A DNA stretch of 33,782 nucleotides from Anaerolineales bacterium (lineage in GTDB: Bacteria > Chloroflexota > Anaerolineae > Anaerolineales > Villigracilaceae), in assembly GCA_025056175.1 (NCBI GenBank), contig JANWWK010000044.1, positions 1 to 33,782 on the forward strand, written 5' to 3'. The translations under genes and the position numbers were made by a program. This document shows, in pieces, positions 6,967 through 15,503 of the stretch (the first letter of the stretch is position 1; every line of letters begins with the position of its first letter). The notes beneath the pieces were generated by a model. It was not told where the DNA came from. It did no database searches and saw nothing but the letters and a program-made list of their open reading frames with translations.

Positions 6967-7898
6967 GCATTGCCTGCGCCCCTGGAAAAATCATTCTGTT
7001 CGGCGAACACGCGGTCGTCTATGGCCGCCCGGCGCTGGCCGTTCCAGTGACACAGCTTCAGGCAACGGCAGAAGTACAGGAGTCCCCTGTGGCTGGAATC
7101 TGGGTCGAGGCTCCCGACATCTCCCTGCACAGTGAACTCACCTGCCTGCCCGCCGGTCACGCACTGCGTACCGTTATCGAAAGCGTGTTTCGCACCCTGA
7201 ACCTTCCTGCGCCTCCCCCCTTGCGAATTCGCGTGACCGCCACCATCCCGGTCGCTTCGGGTCTCGGCTCCGGCGCCGCCGTCAGTGTTGCCATCATCCG
7301 CGCGCTTTGCTCCTTCCTGGGACAATCGCTTTCGGATGAACAGGTCAACGCTTTGGCCTACAATGCCGAGAAACTATATCACGGCACACCTTCTGGCATA
7401 GATAACACCGTCATCACCTACGGCAGACCGGTGTATTTCGTGCGCGGGCAACCAATTGAGACCTTCCGCACCGCCCGCGCCTTCACCCTGCTGATTGGGG
7501 ATACGGGCATCCCGGCGCCAACGCGCGAATCAGTGGGCGACGTGCGTAAACTATGGGAAGCAGACCGCCGCCAGTGGGAAGCCGTGTTCGATGCAGTGGG
7601 AGAAATCGTTCGCGCAGCGAGAGACGCCATCGAAAGCGGCCATATCCCTGCCCTGGGCCCTCTGATGAATGCCAATCACGCGCTTTTACAGGCCATGACC
7701 GTCTCCGGCCCGGAACTTGACCGCCTGGTACTGGCGGCACGCCAGGCCGGAGCGCTGGGGGCCAAACTCTCTGGCGGAGGACGCGGTGGCAACATGATTG
7801 CGCTCGTCACGCCCGAACGGGCCGAATCGGTTGCGGCGGCGCTGCGTTCTGCCGGCGCAAAAAACACCATCATCACCACAATTCAGGAGAACCCATGA
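6963..7898 (+). CDS. mvk: mevalonate kinase
   Basis: This 311-residue cytoplasmic GHMP kinase phosphorylates mevalonate with ATP in the mevalonate route to isopentenyl diphosphate. The N-terminus A-P-G-K-I-I-L-F-G-E-H (6-16) is diagnostic for the family. The ATP-binding loop P-V-A-S-G-L-G-S-G-A-A spans 96-106. The catalytic aspartate is predicted as Asp147 in P-S-G-I-D-N, and the third motif L-S-G-G-G-R-G-G-N lies near 275. The length matches bacterial and archaeal mevalonate kinases. Its start overlaps the upstream transferase and its stop overlaps the downstream thioesterase, both as ATGA. No other mevalonate pathway gene is in the window. Phosphomevalonate or galactokinase identity is less likely given the H-A-V-V-Y-G motif. 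Confidence 0.92.
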   Translation: MSIACAPGKIILFGEHAVVYGRPALAVPVTQLQATAEVQESPVAGIWVEAPDISLHSELTCLPAGHALRTVIESVFRTLNLPAPPPLRIRVTATIPVASGLGSGAAVSVAIIRALCSFLGQSLSDEQVNALAYNAEKLYHGTPSGIDNTVITYGRPVYFVRGQPIETFRTARAFTLLIGDTGIPAPTRESVGDVRKLWEADRRQWEAVFDAVGEIVRAARDAIESGHIPALGPLMNANHALLQAMTVSGPELDRLVLAARQAGALGAKLSGGGRGGNMIALVTPERAESVAAALRSAGAKNTIITTIQENP

Positions 7899-8293
7899 CC
7901 GAACTCACCCCCGGCCTGCGGGCCGAAATCGAAACAACCGTGACCGAAGCCGATACCGCTGCACGTTGGGGCAGCGGCCTGGTGCCGGTATATAGCACAC
8001 CTGCGCTGGTCGGCCTCATGGAAAGCGCCGCCGTTGCTGCTCTCGCCGGTCACTTGCCTGCCGGACAAACCACCGTTGGCGGGCGCATTGACGTTCGTCA
8101 CCTTGCCCCTACGCCGGTCGGCATGAAAGTCCGCGCCATTGCGGAACTCACAGCCATCGAAGGACGCAAATTCATTTTCAAAATCGAAGCGTGGGATGAC
8201 GTGGAACGCATCGGCGAAGCCCTTCACGAACGTTTCCTGGTGGATGAAGCGCGCTTTCTGGCGCGCGTAGAGGCGCGTTACGCAAAATCGTAA
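7895..8293 (+). CDS. FlK-like hot-dog acyl-CoA thioesterase
   Basis: This 132-residue protein has a single hot-dog domain. It resembles fluoroacetyl-CoA thioesterase FlK: Thr35 (Y-S-T-P), Glu43 (L-M-E-S-A) and His69 (V-R-H-L-A-P-T) have the same spacing (8 and 26 residues) as the FlK triad Thr42, Glu50 and His76. The long helix V-G-L-M-E-S-A-A-V-A-A-L and the strand R-K-F-I-F-K-I-E-A-W complete the fold. It probably hydrolyses a small acyl-CoA; fluoroacetate itself is not implied. The ATGA overlap with mevalonate kinase indicates translational coupling, so its substrate may relate to the acetyl-CoA/HMG-CoA branch, which is speculation. Confidence 0.82.
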   Translation: MTELTPGLRAEIETTVTEADTAARWGSGLVPVYSTPALVGLMESAAVAALAGHLPAGQTTVGGRIDVRHLAPTPVGMKVRAIAELTAIEGRKFIFKIEAWDDVERIGEALHERFLVDEARFLARVEARYAKS

Positions 8294-8462
8294 CGTGTTG
8301 GCAGCGATTCAACCTGCCCTGCCTTTATCCTGACAGGGGAGCAAAACGGCCACCCATCGGCGATTCAGCGATTTGAAACAACAAACATCCCCGCCCTCTG
8401 CAAGCACAAGTGGGAGAGGGAAACGGCCGCGAATCACTGCGCTGCAGACAGCGTCCGAAGGG
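8294..8462. other. intergenic region without recognisable features
   Basis: I see no gene, tRNA or strong hairpin between the thioesterase stop and the MFS promoter. No T-tailed terminator for the preceding operon was found. Confidence 0.5.
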
Positions 8463-8491
8463 TTGACCGGAAAGGCGGTTTAGATTATTAT
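8463..8491 (+). promoter_or_regulatory. sigma-70-type promoter of the MFS gene
   Basis: TTGACC (8463-8468) and TATTAT (8486-8491) are separated by exactly 17 bases. The predicted transcription start is near 8498, giving a leader of about 36 bases with no obvious Shine-Dalgarno site. Confidence 0.75.
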
Positions 8492-8514
8492 CGAAGTGTT
8501 AGACGATTATCTAA
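8480..8514. promoter_or_regulatory. two 16-bp operator-like repeats over the MFS promoter
   Basis: TTAGATTATTATCGAA (8480-8495) covers the -10 box, and TTAGACGATTATCTAA (8499-8514) covers the predicted start site. The repeat start points are 19 bp apart. Each has partial dyad symmetry (TTAGA...TCTAA), as expected of a repressor binding site of the MarR or TetR kind. The regulator is not identified in the window. Confidence 0.5.
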
Positions 8515-8533
8515 AAGCGCAACCCAAAAACGT

Positions 8534-9793
8534 ATGAGCCTGATTTTGAAAACCTACCTGCGCCGCGTAAGCGCCTTCAGCCGTAACGCCCGGCTGTACC
8601 TGCTCAGCGCGGTATTGACCGGAGCCGCTTTGGGCGTCTTCCGGTTGTTGTTCAATTTTTATGTGTTGAGCCTCGGATATGATGAAAGCCTGCTGGGACA
8701 ATTGATTACCATCAGCAGCCTTGCAGCCCTGATAAGCGCCGTTCCAATGGGGTACCTGGCCGACCAGCTCGGCAGAAAAGTTTCTTTGCTGTCCGGCGGA
8801 TTCGGCGCAAGCCTCGCCATTTTGGGGATGATTTTGTGGCCGTCTCCAGCGATGTTCTATCTGATGAACATCGCTTTAGGGTTGGCGCAAAGTCTTTCGA
8901 CGGTCACCATGTCGCCCTTCCTGCTGGAAAATTCCGGTGAACAGGAGCGCACCTATCTGTTCAGCCTGAGCTCGGGCCTGCAAATGGCGGCGGCGTTCGT
9001 CGGCAACTCGGTGGGTGGTTACCTGCCGGGCTGGGTAGGGCAGACGCAAGGGGTTGAAGCGACCAGCAGTACAGCGTATGCCGGCGCCCTGCTCCTGATT
9101 ACGGTCAGCTCACTGGTAGGGCTGCTCCCCCTGTTTGGATTGCGAACGCCCCGCCTGCACAAGAAGGACAAAGCCCTGTTCGACCCGTTTGCGTATGCCC
9201 GCAAACATCCGGTGTTGCTCGCCAAACTGGTGATACCCATGCTGGTTGTTTCGGTGGGCGCAGGGCTGTTCATGCCGTTCATGAATGTCTTCTTCCGTGT
9301 GCAATATGGCCAACCAGACCCGGTGATTGGCAACGTGCTGGCATGGGGTGCCCTGGCGATGGGAATTGGCCTGCTGATTGCCCCACCGCTGGCCGACCGC
9401 TACGGCAAAGCCCGGCTGGTGATTGTAACGCAGGGGCTTTCGATTCCCTTTCTGGTTTTGCTGGGGTTTGCGCCGGTTTTCTGGATGTCGGCTCTGGCGC
9501 ACTACGTCCGCCTGACGTTGATGAACATGTCGGGACCGGTATATCAGACCTTTGTGATGGAACATGTCGAACCAGAGTCGCGCGCCACTGTCGCCAGCCT
9601 GGTTTCGATGGCGGGTAACTTCGGGTGGGCTTTCAGCCCAACTCTCAGCGGCTGGATTCAGGTGCATTCTGGCTTTGGGCCGGTATATGTTTCGGTGATT
9701 GTTCTCTATTCGCTGGCGATATTTCTGTATTGGAAGTTCTTCTGGAACGCGCGCACCGAAGCAGAATTACGGCTGGCGCTGGTCGGCGGCTGA
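8534..9793 (+). CDS. major facilitator superfamily transporter
   Basis: This 419-residue integral membrane protein has about twelve predicted membrane helices. The MFS loop 2-3 signature is visible as G-Y-L-A-D-Q-L-G-R-K (73-82), and its counterpart in the second half reads P-L-A-D-R-Y-G-K-A-R. A charged loop near residue 210 (R-L-H-K-K-D-K) separates the halves. The substrate cannot be told from the sequence; such 12-helix carriers often export drugs or metabolites. It is a single gene with its own promoter and operator-like repeats, and ends at a strong terminator, so it is probably induced by a ligand. Confidence 0.9.
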   Translation: MSLILKTYLRRVSAFSRNARLYLLSAVLTGAALGVFRLLFNFYVLSLGYDESLLGQLITISSLAALISAVPMGYLADQLGRKVSLLSGGFGASLAILGMILWPSPAMFYLMNIALGLAQSLSTVTMSPFLLENSGEQERTYLFSLSSGLQMAAAFVGNSVGGYLPGWVGQTQGVEATSSTAYAGALLLITVSSLVGLLPLFGLRTPRLHKKDKALFDPFAYARKHPVLLAKLVIPMLVVSVGAGLFMPFMNVFFRVQYGQPDPVIGNVLAWGALAMGIGLLIAPPLADRYGKARLVIVTQGLSIPFLVLLGFAPVFWMSALAHYVRLTLMNMSGPVYQTFVMEHVEPESRATVASLVSMAGNFGWAFSPTLSGWIQVHSGFGPVYVSVIVLYSLAIFLYWKFFWNARTEAELRLALVGG

Positions 9794-9818
9794 ACCGAAC
9801 GCGCCGGAGAGAGAATAG

Positions 9819-9852
9819 AAAAACGGGCGGAAGTCGTTCCGCCCGTTTTTTT
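9819..9852. terminator. bidirectional rho-independent terminator
   Basis: Perfect 14-bp arms, AAAAACGGGCGGAA (9819-9832) and TTCCGCCCGTTTTT (9837-9850), enclose a GTCG tetraloop. The A and T runs on both sides let it serve the MFS gene and the convergent RNA-binding protein gene, which stops at 9862. Confidence 0.95.
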
Positions 9853-9861
9853 GCAGGATGC

Positions 9862-10236
9862 TTACCAGGGACGTCGTCCGCGGTCACGGTTGCCACCGCC
9901 GCCGCGCCGGTCACGATTACCGCCGCCGCGTCCATAGCCGCCTCCGCCACGATTGCCGCCATAGCCACCTGCGAAGCCGCCGCGTTCCTCGCGGGGCAAC
10001 GCAATTTTGACGCTCAGTGCGCGGTCACGATGCGTTTGTCCGTTGAAGCGGTTGATCGCGGCCTGTGCTTCGGCCTGAGTGGACATTTCGATGAACGCAA
10101 AACCCTTTGAGCGTCCGGTTTCGCGGTCTTTGATGATTGCCACCGACTGAACCACTCCAGCCTGCGAAAACAGGTCTTTGAGTTCTTGCTCGGTGGCATC
10201 ATAGGACAGATTGCCGACATACAGTTTGGTTTCCAT
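9862..10236 (-). CDS. RRM-domain RNA-binding protein with Gly/Arg-rich tail
   Basis: This 124-residue cytoplasmic protein has one RNA recognition motif at residues 3-80. RNP2 is L-Y-V-G-N-L (5-10) and RNP1 is K-G-F-A-F-I-E-M (44-51). A tail from about 86 consists of Gly-, Arg- and Asn-rich repeats of the G-G-Y-G-G-N-R-G kind. The architecture is that of cyanobacterial Rbp proteins and other bacterial glycine-rich RNA-binding proteins, which often respond to cold. The start has GGAGA shortly upstream. A leader of about 90 bases precedes it and could carry post-transcriptional control. Role in RNA binding is firm, physiological role is not. Confidence 0.92.
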   Translation of the reverse strand: METKLYVGNLSYDATEQELKDLFSQAGVVQSVAIIKDRETGRSKGFAFIEMSTQAEAQAAINRFNGQTHRDRALSVKIALPREERGGFAGGYGGNRGGGGYGRGGGNRDRRGGGGNRDRGRRPW

Positions 10237-10334
10237 ATCTCTCCATCAGGAAGGGTGTGTGAAAGGCCTCGTCTGGTACTGTGATGCGAGAGAGGGGAAA
10301 ACCATCTGCGCTCCAGCCGGACAAGTACAGTGAC

Positions 10335-10343
10335 ATTTTAGCA
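10335..10343 (-). promoter_or_regulatory. extended -10 promoter of the RRM gene
   Basis: On the minus strand this reads TGCTAAAAT, an extended -10 (TGn plus TAAAAT). The predicted start near 10328 gives a 5' leader of roughly 90 bases. Confidence 0.5.
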
Positions 10344-10390
10344 CGAATACGCGGATTTTTTCTGCCAAAATTTTGCCGAAAGCAAACTTT

Positions 10391-11806
<1,416 letters not shown>

Positions 11807-11835
11807 TCATCCTCCGTTTGGGAAAGGTGAGAAAA

Positions 11836-12318
11836 TTACTCCAAAGGCAAGGCCATCGAAGCCTTGACTTCGGTCAACACCAGACTGGTATGGATGCGCG
11901 CCACGCCGGGGATAGGCGTCAGCCGGTCCACCAGAAAACGCTCCAGGTCTTTTCGGTTGCGTAACGCTACCTTGAGCAAGTAGTCGTACTCTCCGGTGAT
12001 GTGATGACACTCGAGCACTTCTGGCATTTGGCGGGTGGCAGTGCGAAATTGCTCGACTTGTTCCAATTGGTGCATTTGCAAACTGACGTGGATGAAACAC
12101 AACAGGTCGTAACCGGCTTTTTCGCGGTCGAGCACGGCAGTATAGTGACGGATATACCCTTCGCGTTCCAGCCTTCGCAAACGGGCATGCGTAGCCGGCG
12201 GAGAAAGATGAACCAGGCGCGCCAGTTCCAGGTTGCTCATGCGTCCATCCATTTGCAAGGCGCGCAAAATACGGCGGTCAGTCTCGTCCAGAGCCAATTC
12301 TTGCATCTCTTTTACCAT
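11836..12318 (-). CDS. Lrp/AsnC-family transcriptional regulator
   Basis: This 160-residue DNA-binding regulator senses an amino acid. The N-terminal winged helix-turn-helix spans about 8-65, with L-D-E-T-D-R-R-I-L-R-A-L-Q, then L-S-P-P-A-T-H-A-R-L-R-R-L-E and G-Y-I-R-H-Y-T-A-V-L-D. The C-terminal RAM ligand domain spans about 72-150, including H-H-I-T-G-E-Y-D-Y-L-L-K. The ATG at 12318 is chosen over a longer frame because GGAGAG sits just upstream and the extra N-terminal residues are unlike the family. It stands 32 bases ahead of tpl on the same strand, so tyrosine or another aromatic amino acid is a plausible effector. Confidence 0.9.
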   Translation of the reverse strand: MVKEMQELALDETDRRILRALQMDGRMSNLELARLVHLSPPATHARLRRLEREGYIRHYTAVLDREKAGYDLLCFIHVSLQMHQLEQVEQFRTATRQMPEVLECHHITGEYDYLLKVALRNRKDLERFLVDRLTPIPGVARIHTSLVLTEVKASMALPLE

Positions 12319-12396
12319 AAAACTCTCCAAACTCACTTTATTTTCTAAAAAATCAAAAAATTGAAATAAAACAAAGTATAAATGCGTTATTGCAAA

Positions 12397-12402
12397 ATTA
12401 TA
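12397..12402 (-). promoter_or_regulatory. candidate -10 box of the lrp-tpl operon
   Basis: On the minus strand this reads TATAAT inside a strongly AT-rich stretch (about 12337-12415). A second possible -10, TATACT, lies at 12375-12380. The AT-rich block between the box and the gene contains an imperfect TTTATTTTC...GAAATAAAA dyad (12337-12371) that could bind the Lrp protein itself. No good -35 was found. Confidence 0.4.
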
Positions 12403-12452
12403 TTCGCAAACATTAGAAAGTGCCGCAACCTGGCAAAAGAACATGAAGCAAC

Positions 12453-12500
12453 AAAAAAGGCCGACGTGGCGCCAAAAAAGTATTTCACGCCACGTTGGCC
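12453..12500 (-). terminator. rho-independent terminator of the FAD oxidoreductase gene
   Basis: Arms at 12459-12471 and 12488-12500 pair over 13 bases, with one G-T wobble, around a 16-base loop. On the minus strand the stem is followed by six T (12453-12458). It lies 35 bases after the stop at 12535. Confidence 0.88.
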
Positions 12501-12534
12501 AGGCATAGAGCGCGCTGCCGATGGAAGCCGCCGT

Positions 12535-13833
12535 TCACCGCCCCATCATTATCCGCGCTGCCCGTCTCCCAATCTCGACCGCAAAGTTCGTCCCGCGGTC
12601 CCAGGGGTAGACCTGGCTCATCGAAGCGAAATACAACCCTTCGATAGGCGTCTGAATAGATGGGATGTTCCTGGAATGATTGACCAGCGGCACGGGCTGG
12701 GCATACGCCGTGCGGAACAGCCAGACCTTCTTGACCCAATCCCTTTCGAAATGGGGGTTGAAGCGCTTCAGGCTGGGAGCGAACTTCTCAAACAGTTCGT
12801 CCTGGGTCAGGCGGAAATGCTCATGCTCCGGTTCAAGATAATCGCCGATGTAAACGATGTGGTCACCGCCGAAGTGTTCTGGCGGCACGAAATTGGTGTG
12901 TTCGACCACCGCCAGGAAGGGAAACCCGGCGCTTTTGGGGATGTTGTACCAGTAATAGCCTTCCTGCGAGAGTTGATGCCTGAGCGCCAGCACCATTACT
13001 ACCGCCCCCATAGACTTGAGCCGTAACAACCCTTCCAGATAGTCCTTCGGCAGCGAAGGCACCATCTTCGCAGCAGCGCCCGGCGAAAGCGTCACCAGCG
13101 CCTTCTCGGCAGTTTCTATTCCCTCAGCGGTGGTCAGCTCCAACAGTCCGTTCGAGGTGTTACGCCGAATATGGGTAACGGGCGTAGAGAGTTTTATCTT
13201 CACGCCATCGGCCTGTAAGCGCGCCGCGAACTGGTCGGCAAAGGCCTGAAACCCGCCCTCGAACGTTCCCAGTCGGGTGGTGCGGGCGTGCAGACGCGCC
13301 CACATCCAGGCCATGTTGACCTGTTTGTAATACTTCTCACCAAACTTGCCGATGACGAGCGGCTCCCACATCAATTGATACACCCGTTCGCCCACCCATT
13401 TCCGCATCCACTCATCCACCGTAAATCGTTCAAGCGTTTTCCAATCGGTGGTCAGGCGCAGATATAGCCCCACCAATCCAAAGCGGAGCTTATCTACACC
13501 CCAGCCCAAACCTGGAAACAAAATGGCCTGCAGCACAGAATCGAGCGGATAGAATTTCCCTTTGTGATAAACCACCGTGTACGGACGAGGAAAACGCACC
13601 TTGTGGCTCAGTCCAAGTTCTTCGATGAGACCCAGCATGTGCTTATCGCTGGCAAACCAGTGATGGTAGAACTTCTCGACCGACCAGTCCCAGCCGGGTT
13701 CCTTGAATCCGCTGGCTAAACCGCCGACGTAATCCGCCGATTCGTAGATAGTCACTTCATGTCCGGCGCGCCGCAAATCCCACGCCGCTGCCATGCCGGT
13801 ATATCCCGCGCCAATGATTGCTATTTTGGACAT
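12535..13833 (-). CDS. FAD-dependent oxidoreductase (amine oxidase / UDP-galactopyranose mutase-like)
   Basis: This 432-residue flavoprotein begins with a Rossmann dinucleotide-binding motif, I-I-G-A-G-Y-T-G (6-13), followed by Y-E-S-A-D-Y-V-G-G-L-A. That arrangement is typical of the amine oxidase/protoporphyrinogen oxidase/UDP-galactopyranose mutase group. The middle includes W-S-V-E-K-F-Y-H-H-W and the W-E-P-L-V-I-G-K-F-G-E segment, and the C-terminus has the FAD-closing L-Y-F-A-S-M-S-Q-V-Y-P-W-D-R-G. The substrate is unknown. It follows the flippase-like membrane protein gene by 87 bases, which suggests a shared role in envelope lipid or glycan metabolism. GGAG precedes the start. Confidence 0.85.
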   Translation of the reverse strand: MSKIAIIGAGYTGMAAAWDLRRAGHEVTIYESADYVGGLASGFKEPGWDWSVEKFYHHWFASDKHMLGLIEELGLSHKVRFPRPYTVVYHKGKFYPLDSVLQAILFPGLGWGVDKLRFGLVGLYLRLTTDWKTLERFTVDEWMRKWVGERVYQLMWEPLVIGKFGEKYYKQVNMAWMWARLHARTTRLGTFEGGFQAFADQFAARLQADGVKIKLSTPVTHIRRNTSNGLLELTTAEGIETAEKALVTLSPGAAAKMVPSLPKDYLEGLLRLKSMGAVVMVLALRHQLSQEGYYWYNIPKSAGFPFLAVVEHTNFVPPEHFGGDHIVYIGDYLEPEHEHFRLTQDELFEKFAPSLKRFNPHFERDWVKKVWLFRTAYAQPVPLVNHSRNIPSIQTPIEGLYFASMSQVYPWDRGTNFAVEIGRRAARIMMGR

Positions 13834-13842
13834 AGTTCTCCG

Positions 13843-13870
13843 GTATTCAGTATTCAGTGTTCAGCATCCA
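13843..13870. repeat. degenerate 7-bp tandem repeat
   Basis: Four units, GTATTCA, GTATTCA, GTGTTCA and GCATCCA, lie between the FAD oxidoreductase and membrane protein genes. The third and fourth units have diverged. Confidence 0.7.
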
Positions 13871-13920
13871 GTCATTCGGTCATCCGCTTCATCCGCTGTC
13901 CAATCCGCTTCTCTGTTTCA

Positions 13921-14934
13921 TCAGCCGTTTCCTTCTTCTGTTTCCGCACGCAGAGAATCGCTCCAGCGGATGCCTTCGCGGGCCAGGAACCACGCGCCAA
14001 GCGCAGTAACAGGCAGCCACAGTGCCACGTGCAAAACAAGCGTATACCCGGCGGCCATCGCCTGTTCCACGCCGTAGGCAGTCAAAACCGCAATGCCGGG
14101 CGCGTCGAACGTGCCGATATATCCCGGCGCGGAGGGGATGGTGGTCGCCAGGTTGACAATGCCGTTCATCAGCATCAGTGCAAAGAAGGAGACCTCGAAG
14201 TCAAAGGCGTGCATCACAAACCAGTATTTGGCGGTCTCAAACAGCCAGATAACGAGCGAGGTCAGAAAAACCATCAACACATTGAACGGCGAACGGAGGG
14301 AGGCCAGGCCATGCAGGAATTTGTGCATGATTCCGCTGACTTTTCCGCGCAGCCGGGCGGGCAGGAAACGTAGAATGAACCACTCGCCAGCCCGGGATGT
14401 CACCTGCGGGAACATGGCCGCCAGCAAAAAGACGACCAGCGCGCTCAGAAATGCCGCCGTGCCGTAAAGCGCCACCTGCTGAATGTTACCCACAAACCCC
14501 GACGAAGCGGTCAGGTTTGCCAGTTCCGGCAGGTTAATGAACACAAAAGCCAGCATGACCACTCCATCGAAGATGCGCTCAACGATGATGGTTGCCAGCG
14601 AAGCCGAAACCGGCACGCCCTCTTTGCGCTTGAGAATGACTGCCCGCAACACCTCCCCGGCGCGGGCCGGGTAGATGTTGTTGCCCATATAGCCAATGGT
14701 GGTGATGGGGAACATCTTTGCGGTCGGGATTTTCTTGATGGGACCCAGCAGGTAATGCCAGCGCCAGGCGCGTGCCCAGACGCCCACAAAGTAGACGGCC
14801 ACGCCTGGCAAAATCCACCAGTAGTTGGCCTTCGTCACCGCGCTCCAAAAATCGCCCAGATGCAACCCGCGCAGAGCAAGCCATAAGAACAGGATGCTGA
14901 TAAGCACCCCCAGCCAGAATTGCCATTTTTTCAT
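13921..14934 (-). CDS. lysylphosphatidylglycerol synthase TM-region family membrane protein (flippase-like)
   Basis: This 337-residue polytopic membrane protein has about eight helices. It belongs to the LPG_synthase_TM / UPF0104 family (PF03706): the block I-G-Y-M-G-N-N-I-Y-P-A-R-A-G-E-V-L-R-A and the later P-S-A-P-G-Y-I-G-T-F-D-A-P-G are hallmarks of it. It lacks the soluble aminoacyl-transfer domain of MprF, so it is more likely a lipid or glycolipid flippase-like protein than a lysyl-transferase. The ATG at 14934 fits a leaderless transcript from an extended -10 box eight bases upstream; another ATG two codons earlier (14940) is too close to the promoter. It is divergent from the redoxin gene. 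Confidence 0.86.
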   Translation of the reverse strand: MKKWQFWLGVLISILFLWLALRGLHLGDFWSAVTKANYWWILPGVAVYFVGVWARAWRWHYLLGPIKKIPTAKMFPITTIGYMGNNIYPARAGEVLRAVILKRKEGVPVSASLATIIVERIFDGVVMLAFVFINLPELANLTASSGFVGNIQQVALYGTAAFLSALVVFLLAAMFPQVTSRAGEWFILRFLPARLRGKVSGIMHKFLHGLASLRSPFNVLMVFLTSLVIWLFETAKYWFVMHAFDFEVSFFALMLMNGIVNLATTIPSAPGYIGTFDAPGIAVLTAYGVEQAMAAGYTLVLHVALWLPVTALGAWFLAREGIRWSDSLRAETEEGNG

Positions 14935-14942
14935 AGGCATTG

Positions 14943-14951
14943 ATTTTACCA
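14943..14951 (-). promoter_or_regulatory. extended -10 promoter of the flippase-like gene (leaderless geometry)
   Basis: On the minus strand this reads TGGTAAAAT. The hexamer ends eight bases before the ATG at 14934, predicting an mRNA that starts at the start codon. Confidence 0.5.
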
Positions 14952-14983
14952 TTCCAGAAACACCGTGCAGGTTTCACTCCAGT

Positions 14984-14989
14984 TATAAT
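14984..14989 (+). promoter_or_regulatory. -10 box of the redoxin gene (leaderless geometry)
   Basis: TATAAT is followed by seven bases and the ATG at 14997. No ribosome binding site fits between. Back to back with the flippase-like gene promoter. Confidence 0.58.
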
Positions 14990-14996
14990 TCATTGC

Positions 14997-15503
14997 ATGA
15001 ATCTTAACGCCCCTGCTCCCGATTTTGCCCTCCCCGACCTGGAGGGGACTCTCCACCGCCTGAGCGATTATCGCGGACGGGTGGTGGTCATCAACTTCTG
15101 GTCGGCAGAATGTCCCTGGAGCGAACAATCGGATGCCGAACTTCAGCAGGAGAGTGAAGCCTGGAACGGGCGAGTCGTCCTGCTGCGCGTGGCCTCCAAC
15201 GTCAACGAATCGGAGGAACAAATTCGGCAGACTGCTCGTTTGCGGGGATTGAATCTCATTCTGAAAGATACCGGCGCAATGGTGGCCGATTTGTATGCAG
15301 CACAAACCACACCTCACTGCTTCGTGATTGACCCGGAAGGCCTTCTGCGCTATTGCGGCGCTTTTGATGACCGCACCTTCCGAAAACGAACCGCTTCGCG
15401 CATCTATTTGCGCGAAGCGGTCAACGCCGTGCTGGCCGGACACCTGCCTGAACCGCAGGAAACCGCCCCTTACGGTTGTACGATTGTGCGTCCGATGGAT
15501 TAG
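14997..15503 (+). CDS. thioredoxin-fold redoxin / peroxiredoxin-like protein
   Basis: This 168-residue cytoplasmic protein of the AhpC/TSA-redoxin superfamily starts [14 protein letters not shown]. It has the strand V-V-V-I-N-F-W-S followed by the active-site motif A-E-C-P-W-S. The second Cys of a CxxC pair is Ser, so it cannot work as a classical thioredoxin. Another Cys lies in the C-terminal Y-G-C-T-I motif and might act as a resolving residue. The cis-Pro strand region reads [13 protein letters not shown] peroxidase or monothiol function is possible. The ATG at 14997 is preferred over a frame extension because of the -10 spacing. It ends convergently with xylA, overlapping by four bases (15500-15503). 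Confidence 0.83.
   Translation: MNLNAPAPDFALPDLEGTLHRLSDYRGRVVVINFWSAECPWSEQSDAELQQESEAWNGRVVLLRVASNVNESEEQIRQTARLRGLNLILKDTGAMVADLYAAQTTPHCFVIDPEGLLRYCGAFDDRTFRKRTASRIYLREAVNAVLAGHLPEPQETAPYGCTIVRPMD

Noticed and set aside
8294-8462. A tRNA or small RNA in the gap before the MFS promoter.
   Set aside because: No cloverleaf-compatible arms, no conserved T-loop and no T-tailed hairpin could be seen.
12319-12444. N-terminal extension of the Lrp regulator.
   Set aside because: The extra 42 residues are unlike the family and would cross the AT-rich promoter region; the ATG at 12318 has GGAGAG upstream.
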